Below, in pieces: positions 1 through 5,564 of a DNA stretch of 5,744 nucleotides. Where the stretch lies: contig DLUO01000023.1 in assembly GCA_003444595.1 (NCBI GenBank), positions 5,155 through 10,898 on the forward strand, written 5' to 3'. Made by a program: the position numbers and the translations under genes. Each line of letters begins with the position of its first letter. The first letter of the stretch is position 1. The stretch comes from Bacillota bacterium (lineage in GTDB: Bacteria > Bacillota > Dethiobacteria > DTU022 > UBA8154). Below the pieces are notes generated by a model, which had not been told where the DNA came from, did not search any database, and was given only the letters and a program-made list of their open reading frames with translations.

Positions 1-1197
1 AGAGAAAAATATGTGCCGCGGGGAGGCCCTGACGGGGGAGACGGCGGGGACGGAGGAGACGTAATATTTGTCGCCTCAGCGGAAAAAAATACGCTGATCG
101 ATCTCAGCTACCGGCCGCACATGTATGCAGCCAACGGTTCCCATGGTCAGGGAAAAAACAAACAGGGGAGAAGCGGCAGCTCTTTAACTGTACAGGTGCC
201 CGTTGGGACGGTTATTAAAGACGAAAAGGGGACGATGCTTGCAGATCTCCCACGCCGGGGCATTAAAGTTGTGGTTGCCCGGGGCGGAAGGGGCGGGCGC
301 GGCAACACGCGCTTTGTTACTTCACAACGCCGCGCTCCGGATTTCGCTGAAAAAGGAGAGCCCGGGGAGGAGCGCACACTTATTCTAGAGCTGAAGCTTC
401 TGGCCGATGTTGGCCTTGTCGGCTTCCCCAATGCCGGAAAATCCACGCTGCTTTCACGGATCTCTGCTGCTAAGCCCAAAATCGCTCCTTTCCCTTTTAC
501 AACCCTTGTCCCTCAGCTCGGAGTTGTCTACCTGGGAGAAGAGCGTTCCTTTGTCGTAGCCGATCTCCCGGGAATAATTGAAGGCGCTCACCAGGGCGCA
601 GGACTGGGGCATCAATTTTTAAAACATATCGAGAGAACGGGTGTTTTGCTGTATTTAATTGATATGGCCGGAACAGAGGGGCGGGATCCTTACGAAGATT
701 ATTCTGCCCTGAGGAAAGAGTTGGGGCTTTATCATCAGGAATTGCTTGATAAACCGGCCATCCTCGCTGCCAATAAAATGGATTTGCCGTCGTCGAAGGA
801 AAATCTCCAAAAATTCCGTGCCAGGATTAAAAACACCAACTTGTTTCCTATATCTGCGGTTACAGGAGAAGGAATTGAGAGTCTTCTGGAAGAACTATAC
901 AAGTGTGTCCAGGAAAGAAACGTTCTACCTGAAGAAGAGTTAACGGACAGTATTATTTTTCTACCCCCGGTGGCAGCCCGTCCGCTACATATCCAGGTCG
1001 ATGGAAAAGTTTACCTGGTCAGCGGTGACGCAGTCGAAAAGGCAGCGCATCAGGCTGATTTTAAGAGCTCCGAGGGTTTGCGCCGTTTCCAGAAGGTCAT
1101 CGAAAGCCTGGGTGTGGAAGAGGAACTTGTCCGCATGGGCATTCAGGAAGGAGATATCGTGCGCATCGGCGATATGGAATTTACTTATTCTCTTTAA
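1..1197 (+). CDS. obg: Obg family GTPase (ribosome assembly), 5' end cut by window
   Basis: GTPase that binds the 50S precursor and acts late in large-subunit assembly; in Bacillus it is also tied to the stress response and sporulation (family knowledge). The frame is open from base 1 and reads REKYVPRGGPDGGDGG, the glycine-rich Obg fold, so about 23 N-terminal residues lie outside the window, judged against my memory of B. subtilis Obg. A GTG at 13 is internal and not the start. In window numbering, G1 is GFPNAGKST (141-149), the switch I region is PFPFTTL, G3 is DLPGIIEGA (188-196), G4 is NKMD (258-261) and G5 is SAVTGEG (285-291). A C-terminal OCT domain follows at about 334-398 (VYLVSGDAVEK ... 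GDIVRIGDMEFTYSL), as in Gram-positive Obg proteins. All motifs look intact. The stop is TAA at 1195-1197, 18 bases before nadD, so the two are probably co-transcribed. Confidence 0.98.
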   Translation, partial: REKYVPRGGPDGGDGGDGGDVIFVASAEKNTLIDLSYRPHMYAANGSHGQGKNKQGRSGSSLTVQVPVGTVIKDEKGTMLADLPRRGIKVVVARGGRGGRGNTRFVTSQRRAPDFAEKGEPGEERTLILELKLLADVGLVGFPNAGKSTLLSRISAAKPKIAPFPFTTLVPQLGVVYLGEERSFVVADLPGIIEGAHQGAGLGHQFLKHIERTGVLLYLIDMAGTEGRDPYEDYSALRKELGLYHQELLDKPAILAANKMDLPSSKENLQKFRARIKNTNLFPISAVTGEGIESLLEELYKCVQERNVLPEEELTDSIIFLPPVAARPLHIQVDGKVYLVSGDAVEKAAHQADFKSSEGLRRFQKVIESLGVEEELVRMGIQEGDIVRIGDMEFTYSL

Positions 1198-1215
1198 GTC
1201 GCAAAAAAGGAAGAG

Positions 1216-1863
1216 ATGGGGATGAGTTTTCTTTTACCCAAAGCCACAGGCGAATCTATAAACCTGGGGATCATGGGCGGTACTTTTGATCCTATACATA
1301 TCGGGCATTTGGTTACTGCGGAAGAGGCGCGCCAGCAGTTTAAGCTGGATCATGTCATTTTTATGCCTGCAGGCACCCCACCGCACAAGGAGCAAAAATA
1401 TATAAGTCCGGCTGAACACCGCTATATCATGACGATGCTTGCTGTAGTCGACAACCCTTATTTTACCGTGTCTCGACTGGAAATAGAGAATAACCAGCTC
1501 TCCTATACTATCGATACTGTCCGGCGTTTTTTCCAGATTTATAAAAACGGGCTAAATCTCTATTTTATTACCGGAGCAGATGCTATCCTTGATATAAAGA
1601 CCTGGAAGGATTACGAAGAGCTTCTGGAGGCCTGTTCATTTATAGCTGCTTCCCGCCCGGGATACCCTTTTAACAAACTAAAAACTATTTTTGGATCGGC
1701 TTTTGCTAAAATAGCCAAAAAAATTCATTTTCTTGAAATACCGGCCATGGCCATCTCCTCGACCGATATCAGGCGTAGGATAGCTGAAGGTAAAACTATT
1801 AAATACCTGACGCCTGAGCCTGTAGAGCAGTATATTTACAAAAACAAACTTTATAGGCAGTGA
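1216..1863 (+). CDS. nadD: Nicotinate-nucleotide adenylyltransferase NadD
   Basis: Joins nicotinate mononucleotide and ATP to give deamido-NAD and pyrophosphate, the adenylyl-transfer step of NAD synthesis, in the cytoplasm (family knowledge). The nucleotidyltransferase signature GGTFDPIHIGH is at residues 21-31, FITGADA at 117-123 and the C-terminal SSTDIR motif at 181-186. At 215 residues it is slightly longer than usual because about 14 extra residues (MGMSFLLPKATGES) precede the normal N-terminal strand INLGIMGG. Two in-frame ATGs, 1216 and 1222, follow the purine tract AAAAAAGGAAGAG. The spacing is about 4 and 10 bases, so the choice is not settled; I keep the first. It lies 18 bases after obg and probably shares its transcript. 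No terminator is visible after it; a new promoter starts immediately at its stop codon. Confidence 0.97.
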   Translation: MGMSFLLPKATGESINLGIMGGTFDPIHIGHLVTAEEARQQFKLDHVIFMPAGTPPHKEQKYISPAEHRYIMTMLAVVDNPYFTVSRLEIENNQLSYTIDTVRRFFQIYKNGLNLYFITGADAILDIKTWKDYEELLEACSFIAASRPGYPFNKLKTIFGSAFAKIAKKIHFLEIPAMAISSTDIRRRIAEGKTIKYLTPEPVEQYIYKNKLYRQ

Positions 1864-1867
1864 CTGC

Positions 1868-1896
1868 TTGACTTCCGTTCTCTTAAATGCTATGAT
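1868..1896 (+). promoter_or_regulatory. Sigma-A-type promoter for the RRM gene
   Basis: A -35 box TTGACT (1868-1873; 5 of 6 consensus bases) is separated by exactly 17 bases from a -10 box TATGAT (1891-1896; 5 of 6). It begins five bases after the nadD stop, so it would start transcription near 1903 and give the RRM gene a leader of about 235 bases. This is the best promoter match I found by eye in the window. An exact TATAAT at 2072-2077 has no acceptable -35 box and is a weaker alternative. Confidence 0.72.
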
Positions 1897-1902
1897 TTAA
1901 AA

Positions 1903-2137
1903 AATTAAGGGCAATGTAAAAATGTGTCAAATGTTGTCGAATTAATGTTTTTATTTCGCGATATGCCTGCCGGGTAAACATCACTACTAAGAATAAGGGA
2001 TTGGTTGAAATAAATTCCCGGATTTCTCCAGGTTACCCACCGGCATTCTACTTGGGAGGTGAAGGAGAGAGTATAATCTGGATTTTACTTCTGCATAATA
2101 TAGAAAGAGTACATATGCCGGGAAGCGAGGTGACAAA
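1903..2137 (+). promoter_or_regulatory. Long 5' leader of the RRM gene with competing inverted repeats
   Basis: The stretch has no recognisable gene but clear pairing potential. ATGCC (1963-1967) and GGGTAA (1972-1977) can pair with GGCAT (2042-2046) and TTACCC (2033-2038), forming an interrupted 11-pair stem around about 55 bases. The segment ATGCCGGGAA (2115-2124), just ahead of the RRM ribosome binding site, can instead pair with CCGGCAT (2040-2046, 7 pairs) or with TTCCCGG (2015-2021, 7 pairs). A strong Shine-Dalgarno-like run GGGAGGTGAAGGAG (2054-2067) has no ATG, GTG or TTG at a useful distance other than a five-codon GTG frame. A short frame ATG 2115 to TGA 2144 overlaps the RRM start. 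I do not recognise a known riboswitch class. A regulatory role is inference. Confidence 0.42.
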
Positions 2138-2398
2138 ATGGTGAAAACCCTTTATGTAGGGAATGTTTCCTGGGGGACCACGGAGGATGAGCTCCGGGAC
2201 GCTTTTGCGAAATACGGAGAAGTTTTAGGTTGTCGTATTATTACGGAAAGAGCTACCGGTCGTTCCAGGGGGTATGGGTTCGTGGAGGTAAATGATGAGG
2301 ATGCCGAAAGGATAATGGAAAACATGAACGGTGCAGAGGTAGACGGGCGCCGCCTGGTTGTAAACGAAGCTAAACCCAGAGAGAATAGGCAACTTTAA
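2138..2398 (+). CDS. Small RRM-domain RNA-binding protein
   Basis: A single RNA recognition motif makes up nearly the whole 86-residue protein, so it should bind single-stranded RNA in the cytoplasm; its targets cannot be read from sequence. RNP2 is LYVGNV (5-10) and RNP1 is RGYGFVEV (44-51), with the RNA-stacking aromatics Y6, Y46 and F48 present. The tail after the RRM is short (about ENRQL) and lacks the glycine-rich extension seen in some cyanobacterial relatives. The start is well fixed: GAGGTGA at 2127-2133, four bases before ATG. The gene appears to be a one-gene transcription unit, with its own promoter and long leader upstream and an intrinsic terminator overlapping its stop. Cyanobacterial relatives are often cold-regulated (family knowledge); whether this one is cannot be seen here. 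Family assignment is firm, biological role unknown. Confidence 0.95.
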   Translation: MVKTLYVGNVSWGTTEDELRDAFAKYGEVLGCRIITERATGRSRGYGFVEVNDEDAERIMENMNGAEVDGRRLVVNEAKPRENRQL

Positions 2399-2411
2399 AG
2401 TTGCCTTTTTT
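2388..2411 (+). terminator. Intrinsic terminator overlapping the RRM stop codon
   Basis: GGCAACTTTAAAGTTGCC (2388-2405) is a perfect 18-base palindrome, best drawn as a 7-pair stem with a TTAA loop, directly followed by six T (2406-2411). The stem contains the last sense codons and the TAA stop (2396-2398) of the RRM gene, so the hairpin begins inside the coding sequence. It should end the RRM transcript and separate it from yqeK. Confidence 0.87.
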
Positions 2412-2436
2412 ATATAAAAAAAATGTTGAAGAAGGA

Positions 2437-2465
2437 TTGTTTTTTTTTATGTCAAATTATATAAC
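2437..2465 (+). promoter_or_regulatory. Possible promoter for the yqeK operon
   Basis: After the terminator, the run yqeK to the sirtuin gene needs its own start of transcription. The AT-rich gap offers TTGTTT (2437-2442), 17 bases, then TATAAC (2460-2465; 5 of 6). The -35 box matches only three consensus bases. An alternative pairing, TTGAAG (2426-2431) with TATGTC (2448-2453), has a 16-base spacer. Both are weak matches; that a promoter exists here is more secure than its exact position. Confidence 0.35.
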
Positions 2466-2482
2466 GTAGGTGTTTTAAATAG

Positions 2483-3052
2483 ATGAAACTGTCTGAAGCC
2501 CGGGAAAAACTTAGAGCCTGTTGCAGCCCCGATCTTTTTGTACACAGCGTTGGTGTCGAAGAAACGGCATACCGGCTCGCTCTTAATTATGGAGCCGATA
2601 CGCAAAAAGCTTCTCTGGCCGGTTTAATGCATGACTACGGGAAGAGTTTTTCCAACGAGAGGCTGTACAGGATTGCTGTGGAAAACAATCTGGCCGATGA
2701 CTTGAGCCTGCAGGAACCATCTTTGCTCCATGCACCTGTCGGTGCCTGGTTGCTGAAATGGGAACTGGGGATCGAGGATGGAGAAGTTCTGGAAGCCGTC
2801 AAAGTGCATACAACCGGTGCTGCCGGGATGTCGCTGCTTGCCCGGATAGTGTACCTGGCAGATTATATTGAACCCGGAAGGACCCATTCTGGTGCCATAG
2901 AGATAAGAGAGCTGGCCTTTTCAGATCTGGAAAGGGCCCTTCTCGGCGCTGTTAACCTCACAATAAAGAGGGTTCTGGAGAGGGGAAGATTGATGCACCC
3001 CGGTTCTATTTCTTTTCGCAATTCTCTGATTTTATCGTTAAGAAAAAAATAG
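2483..3052 (+). CDS. yqeK: HD-domain hydrolase YqeK (probable symmetrical Ap4A hydrolase)
   Basis: YqeK-family HD-superfamily metal-dependent phosphohydrolase. Members from Gram-positive bacteria split diadenosine tetraphosphate symmetrically into two ADP, so the likely role is removal of this stress-linked nucleotide (family knowledge). The metal-site pattern is complete by eye: H21, H50-D51 in LMHDYGK, H83 in LLHAPVGA, H109 in VKVHTTG and D127 in YLADYIEPGR. The 189-residue length is normal. The start ATG has an AGGTG (2468-2472) ten bases upstream, which is a little distant. It is first in a tight run: the next gene begins 17 bases after its TAG stop. In many Firmicutes yqeK directly follows nadD; here an RRM gene with its own promoter and terminator lies between them. 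Confidence 0.95.
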   Translation: MKLSEAREKLRACCSPDLFVHSVGVEETAYRLALNYGADTQKASLAGLMHDYGKSFSNERLYRIAVENNLADDLSLQEPSLLHAPVGAWLLKWELGIEDGEVLEAVKVHTTGAAGMSLLARIVYLADYIEPGRTHSGAIEIRELAFSDLERALLGAVNLTIKRVLERGRLMHPGSISFRNSLILSLRKK

Positions 3053-3069
3053 CGGGAGTTACATGAAAT

Positions 3070-4287
3070 ATGAATCATGATAGCCTGACGAGAAAAAAAA
3101 CATCAGGGAAGAGGATGCGGCTCCACAAAAAACGGCTTGTTTTTTTCCTGTCTCTTCTCCTGCTAATCGCTGTTTTGCTGTGGGGAACACGCTTTTTGGG
3201 CTCTTTCCGGGCTTTACAGAACGAAGCGGAGTGGGCCCGCAGTTTGCGCGATGCGCCGCAAACGGGTGGAATTAACTATCTCCTGTACGGTTTGTGGCAG
3301 GATAACGGCGAAGCCAGTATCGAGGAAATATTTTTTTTAAACTTCCCGGTATCAGAGGACTCCTTTCATACTATATTTATTCCAGGGGATATATTGCTGC
3401 ATCGCGGAGAAGAAAAAAGAACAGAAGAGCCTTCCCCGGAAGAACCTCTTTCTGAAGATGCCGCTACGGAAAGCACTTTAAGGTCTTTTTATACCCCCAG
3501 TCATTTTTACAATGAAGGGGGTGCGGAGTTGTTGGTTAAGCAGCTTTCTTTCTTCCTGGGCTCACCCGTTCACCATTATCTGGAAATCAACTACGACGGT
3601 ATTCCTGCCCTGGTTGATTGCTGTGGCGGTATAGAGTATAAAGGGTTTCCCTTGAAGGGCCAGGACTATCTTGATTACTTCCTTCAGGGTGAAAACGGTG
3701 AAGACCCTCTTGTTCGCGCTCTGCGCCGGGCAAACCATGTGGGGGAGTTAGTAAAACTCTCCGGGGATAAAAAGGGTCCATTTAACTTATCCCGGATTAT
3801 CAGGGAAGTGTCTCCCTACTTTAAAACCGACCTTTCCTGGAAGGAGCTAAAGGCATTTTATGGGCGTCTGGGGCCGCTTTTTGATCCTCAATGCATGGTT
3901 ATCCAGCTTCCGGGAGTATGGCGTGATATTAACGGGGACACTTTTTTCGAGCCGAATCTTGAGCAACTGGTACTGGTGATGCAGAATCTTGGTCAGGATT
4001 TCATTTTGCCCCGGGAACTTATTACCATAGAGGTTTTAAACGGCAGCGGCGTTACCGGAATCGCCTCCACAGTAGGAGAGCTATTAAAAGAAGAAGGATT
4101 CCAGGTTGTCAGGATTGATAACGCAGACTCTTTTGATTATCAGTCCAGCCAGGTGATTTCGCACCTGGAGAATATTGAACCGGCCAGAGAGATTGCTCTG
4201 CTGATCGGCGCCGAATTTTTTAAGGAACCAATGCCGGACCATCCCGCTATGATAACAGTTATTGTTGGAAAAAATTTTTCGTTGTAG
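3070..4287 (+). CDS. Membrane-anchored LCP/LytR_C protein with degenerate LCP domain
   Basis: LCP (LytR-CpsA-Psr) proteins move undecaprenyl-linked polymers onto peptidoglycan outside the cell (family knowledge). A basic N-terminus (K9-R22) and one membrane segment (about 23-40) predict a type II anchor. An LCP-like region follows at about 70-290; its best match is the segment with YLEINYDGIPALVDCCGG (170-187). A clear LytR_C domain is at about 318-402 (IEVLNGSGVTGIASTVGELL). The usual SIPRDT motif reads FIPGDI (103-108), with Gly106 in place of the arginine. The YxRxR region reads DYFLQG (202-207), so its arginines are absent too. An acidic linker rich in Glu and Pro (114-134) is inserted after FIPGDI. 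Normal polymer transfer is therefore doubtful. The start is uncertain: GGGAG (3054-3058) is 11 bases from this ATG, and Met16 (3115) is an alternative. It is co-directional with yqeK and rsfS, a common setting for LCP genes in Clostridia. Confidence 0.87.
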   Translation: MNHDSLTRKKTSGKRMRLHKKRLVFFLSLLLLIAVLLWGTRFLGSFRALQNEAEWARSLRDAPQTGGINYLLYGLWQDNGEASIEEIFFLNFPVSEDSFHTIFIPGDILLHRGEEKRTEEPSPEEPLSEDAATESTLRSFYTPSHFYNEGGAELLVKQLSFFLGSPVHHYLEINYDGIPALVDCCGGIEYKGFPLKGQDYLDYFLQGENGEDPLVRALRRANHVGELVKLSGDKKGPFNLSRIIREVSPYFKTDLSWKELKAFYGRLGPLFDPQCMVIQLPGVWRDINGDTFFEPNLEQLVLVMQNLGQDFILPRELITIEVLNGSGVTGIASTVGELLKEEGFQVVRIDNADSFDYQSSQVISHLENIEPAREIALLIGAEFFKEPMPDHPAMITVIVGKNFSL

Positions 4288-4306
4288 AAGCAAGGAGGAG
4301 ATGTAT

Positions 4307-4672
4307 TTGTCTTTTAAAACAAAGGAATTTGCCCTCAAGGCGGTTCGTTTGTTAAATGAAAAAAAGGCGACGGATATTACTATTTTAGAGATTGGTACAG
4401 TTTCGCTTATTGCAGATTATTTTTTGATCTGCAGCGGATCCTCCGTTATCCATACCAAAGCGTTATGCGATCACCTGCTGGAAAACCTTCGCGGCGATGA
4501 GTACAGCTTATTGCGCGTCGAGGGCTACCAGGAGGGGCGCTGGATTTTGCTGGATTTTGGTGTGCTGGTTATCCATATCTTTGTTCCAGAAGAACGAACT
4601 TTTTATAATTTGGAACGTCTCTGGGGAAATGCCGGAGTAATAGATGCCGGGTATCTGTTTACCTCGTCTTGA
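4307..4672 (+). CDS. rsfS: Ribosomal silencing factor RsfS
   Basis: RsfS binds ribosomal protein uL14 on the 50S subunit and blocks joining with 30S, lowering translation when nutrients run short (family knowledge). The protein shows the family core: EKKATDITILEI (18-29), SLIADYFLICSG (33-44), then EGYQEGRWILLDFGVLVIHIF (72-92, central motif W79 to H90). The perfect AAGGAGG (4292-4298) decides the start. It lies 8 bases before TTG 4307 but only 2 bases before ATG 4301, so I prefer TTG, giving 121 residues; ATG would add two residues. A still longer in-frame TTG at 4262 overlaps the previous gene and is unlikely. It lies 19 bases after the LCP-like gene and 20 before the sirtuin gene, so it is probably in one transcript with both. 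Confidence 0.96.
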   Translation: MSFKTKEFALKAVRLLNEKKATDITILEIGTVSLIADYFLICSGSSVIHTKALCDHLLENLRGDEYSLLRVEGYQEGRWILLDFGVLVIHIFVPEERTFYNLERLWGNAGVIDAGYLFTSS

Positions 4673-4692
4673 ATGGTGAAAGGAGAAAAAAA

Positions 4693-5442
4693 ATGTTTCC
4701 TCCGGAAGAGCAAAAAAAGGTTAAGGATGCGGCGCAAAAGATCAGCGCGGGGAAGGTAGTTGCGCTGACCGGCGCAGGTATTTCGGTGGCCAGTGGAATT
4801 ATGCCCTTCCGTGGCCAGGGAGGCTTATGGGAGAAGTATGATCCCGAAGAGATGGCCAGTATTGAAGGCTTCAGGCGCAATCCCGGGAGCGCCTGGGTTA
4901 TGCATAAAGAGATCCTGGAAATAGTGGAAAAAGCCCTTCCCAACCCGGCTCATCTCGCCTTGGCCGTTATGGAAGAGAGAGGTTATCTTAGCAGTATCAT
5001 TACCCAAAATGTTGACGGCCTGCATCAGAAGGCAGGAAATCAAAGAGTCATTGAGTTTCACGGAAACGTGCGGAGGCTTATCTGTCTGGAATGCAGCGCC
5101 CTGTATCCAGCCGGTGAGATAGAGTTAAGCTCACTACCTCCTTTATGTCCGGTCTGTAAAGGAGTTCTCAAGCCCGATGCCGTTTTTTTTGGGGAACCAA
5201 TCCCTAGAAACGCTTTAAGCCAGGCCCACAGGGAAGCAGGGGAGTGCCGCGTGATGCTGGTCGTAGGAACATCGGGTTTGGTTGAGCCGGCAGCAAGCTT
5301 GCCCCTGCTGGCTAAGAGTAACGGCGCTTTCGTAATTGAAGTCAATCCGGAGCCTTCGTATCTTACCGCTTCTGTATCGACACTTTTTTTGCAGGGGAAA
5401 GCCGAAAAGATTTTACCGGCCATTATGGAAGACCTCAGGTAA
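4693..5442 (+). CDS. cobB: Sirtuin, NAD-dependent protein deacylase (CobB/Sir2 family)
   Basis: Removes acyl groups from lysine side chains using NAD and releases nicotinamide (family knowledge). The NAD-binding loop reads TGAGISVASGIMPFRG (26-41), TQNVDGLH is at 104-111, the catalytic histidine is H123 in EFHGN, and a four-cysteine zinc site is formed by C131, C134, C152 and C155. GTSGLVEPAA and EVNPEPS complete the Rossmann part. The 249-residue length is normal for a single-domain bacterial sirtuin. The Y-x-x-R pair of class III enzymes, which favours succinyl- and malonyl-lysine, is not seen: the matching segment reads WVMHKEILE (68-76). Deacetylation is therefore the more likely activity. 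The start ATG has AAAGGAG (4679-4685) seven bases upstream. A TTG 24 bases earlier is in frame but overlaps the rsfS stop and lacks this spacing. Confidence 0.95.
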   Translation: MFPPEEQKKVKDAAQKISAGKVVALTGAGISVASGIMPFRGQGGLWEKYDPEEMASIEGFRRNPGSAWVMHKEILEIVEKALPNPAHLALAVMEERGYLSSIITQNVDGLHQKAGNQRVIEFHGNVRRLICLECSALYPAGEIELSSLPPLCPVCKGVLKPDAVFFGEPIPRNALSQAHREAGECRVMLVVGTSGLVEPAASLPLLAKSNGAFVIEVNPEPSYLTASVSTLFLQGKAEKILPAIMEDLR

Positions 5443-5550
5443 GGGAGTGTTTTAAGCCGGTGACAGAACTATCTGTGAGATAATCACCAAGCCGGCACGG
5501 ACGTAAGCATAATCGATCAACTCCCCGGCTAAAATATAGAAATAGATAGT
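5443..5550 (+). promoter_or_regulatory. Structured leader or spacer before the spore protein gene
   Basis: No protein gene is visible here, but inverted repeats are dense. GGGAGT (5443-5448) matches ACTCCC (5520-5525), giving a closing stem. Inside it GGTGA (5459-5463) pairs with TCACC (5484-5488) around a small hairpin CAGA-ACTA-TCTG (5464-5475). The heptamer AAGCCGG occurs twice (5454-5460 and 5489-5495); its AGCCGG part in either copy can pair with CCGGCT (5525-5530), and GCCGG (5456-5460) can also pair with CCGGC (5492-5496). No T run follows, so a simple intrinsic terminator is not supported. I could not fit a convincing sigma-G or sigma-F promoter or a known riboswitch consensus. Confidence 0.4.
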
Positions 5551-5564
5551 AAGGGGGGGTTAAA

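Noticed and set aside
31..60. Tandem 9-base-like repeat GGGGGAGAC / GGCGGGGAC / GGAGGAGAC
   Set aside because: It simply encodes the conserved GGD-rich loop of the Obg fold and is expected in this family.
147..479. Open frame on the - strand inside obg
   Set aside because: It lies wholly opposite the strongly conserved Obg coding sequence, has no recognisable domain and no ribosome binding site of note.
2072..2077. Exact TATAAT as a second promoter for the RRM gene
   Set aside because: With 16-18 base spacing the -35 position reads ACTTGG, TACTTG or CTACTT, a poor match; TTGGGA is only 14 bases away. The upstream 1868-1896 pair is much better.
5058..5423. 121-codon open frame on the - strand inside the sirtuin gene
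   Set aside because: The + strand encodes the zinc site and conserved sirtuin motifs over the same bases; the antisense product shows no family features.
5456..5496. Intrinsic terminator after the sirtuin gene (GCCGG/CCGGC stem)
   Set aside because: No T run follows the stem; the next bases are ACGGACG.
5479..5514. Sigma-G promoter for the SASP gene (GATAA and CATAATC)
   Set aside because: The spacing is about 24 bases rather than the expected 17-18 and neither box fits the consensus well, so I do not call it.
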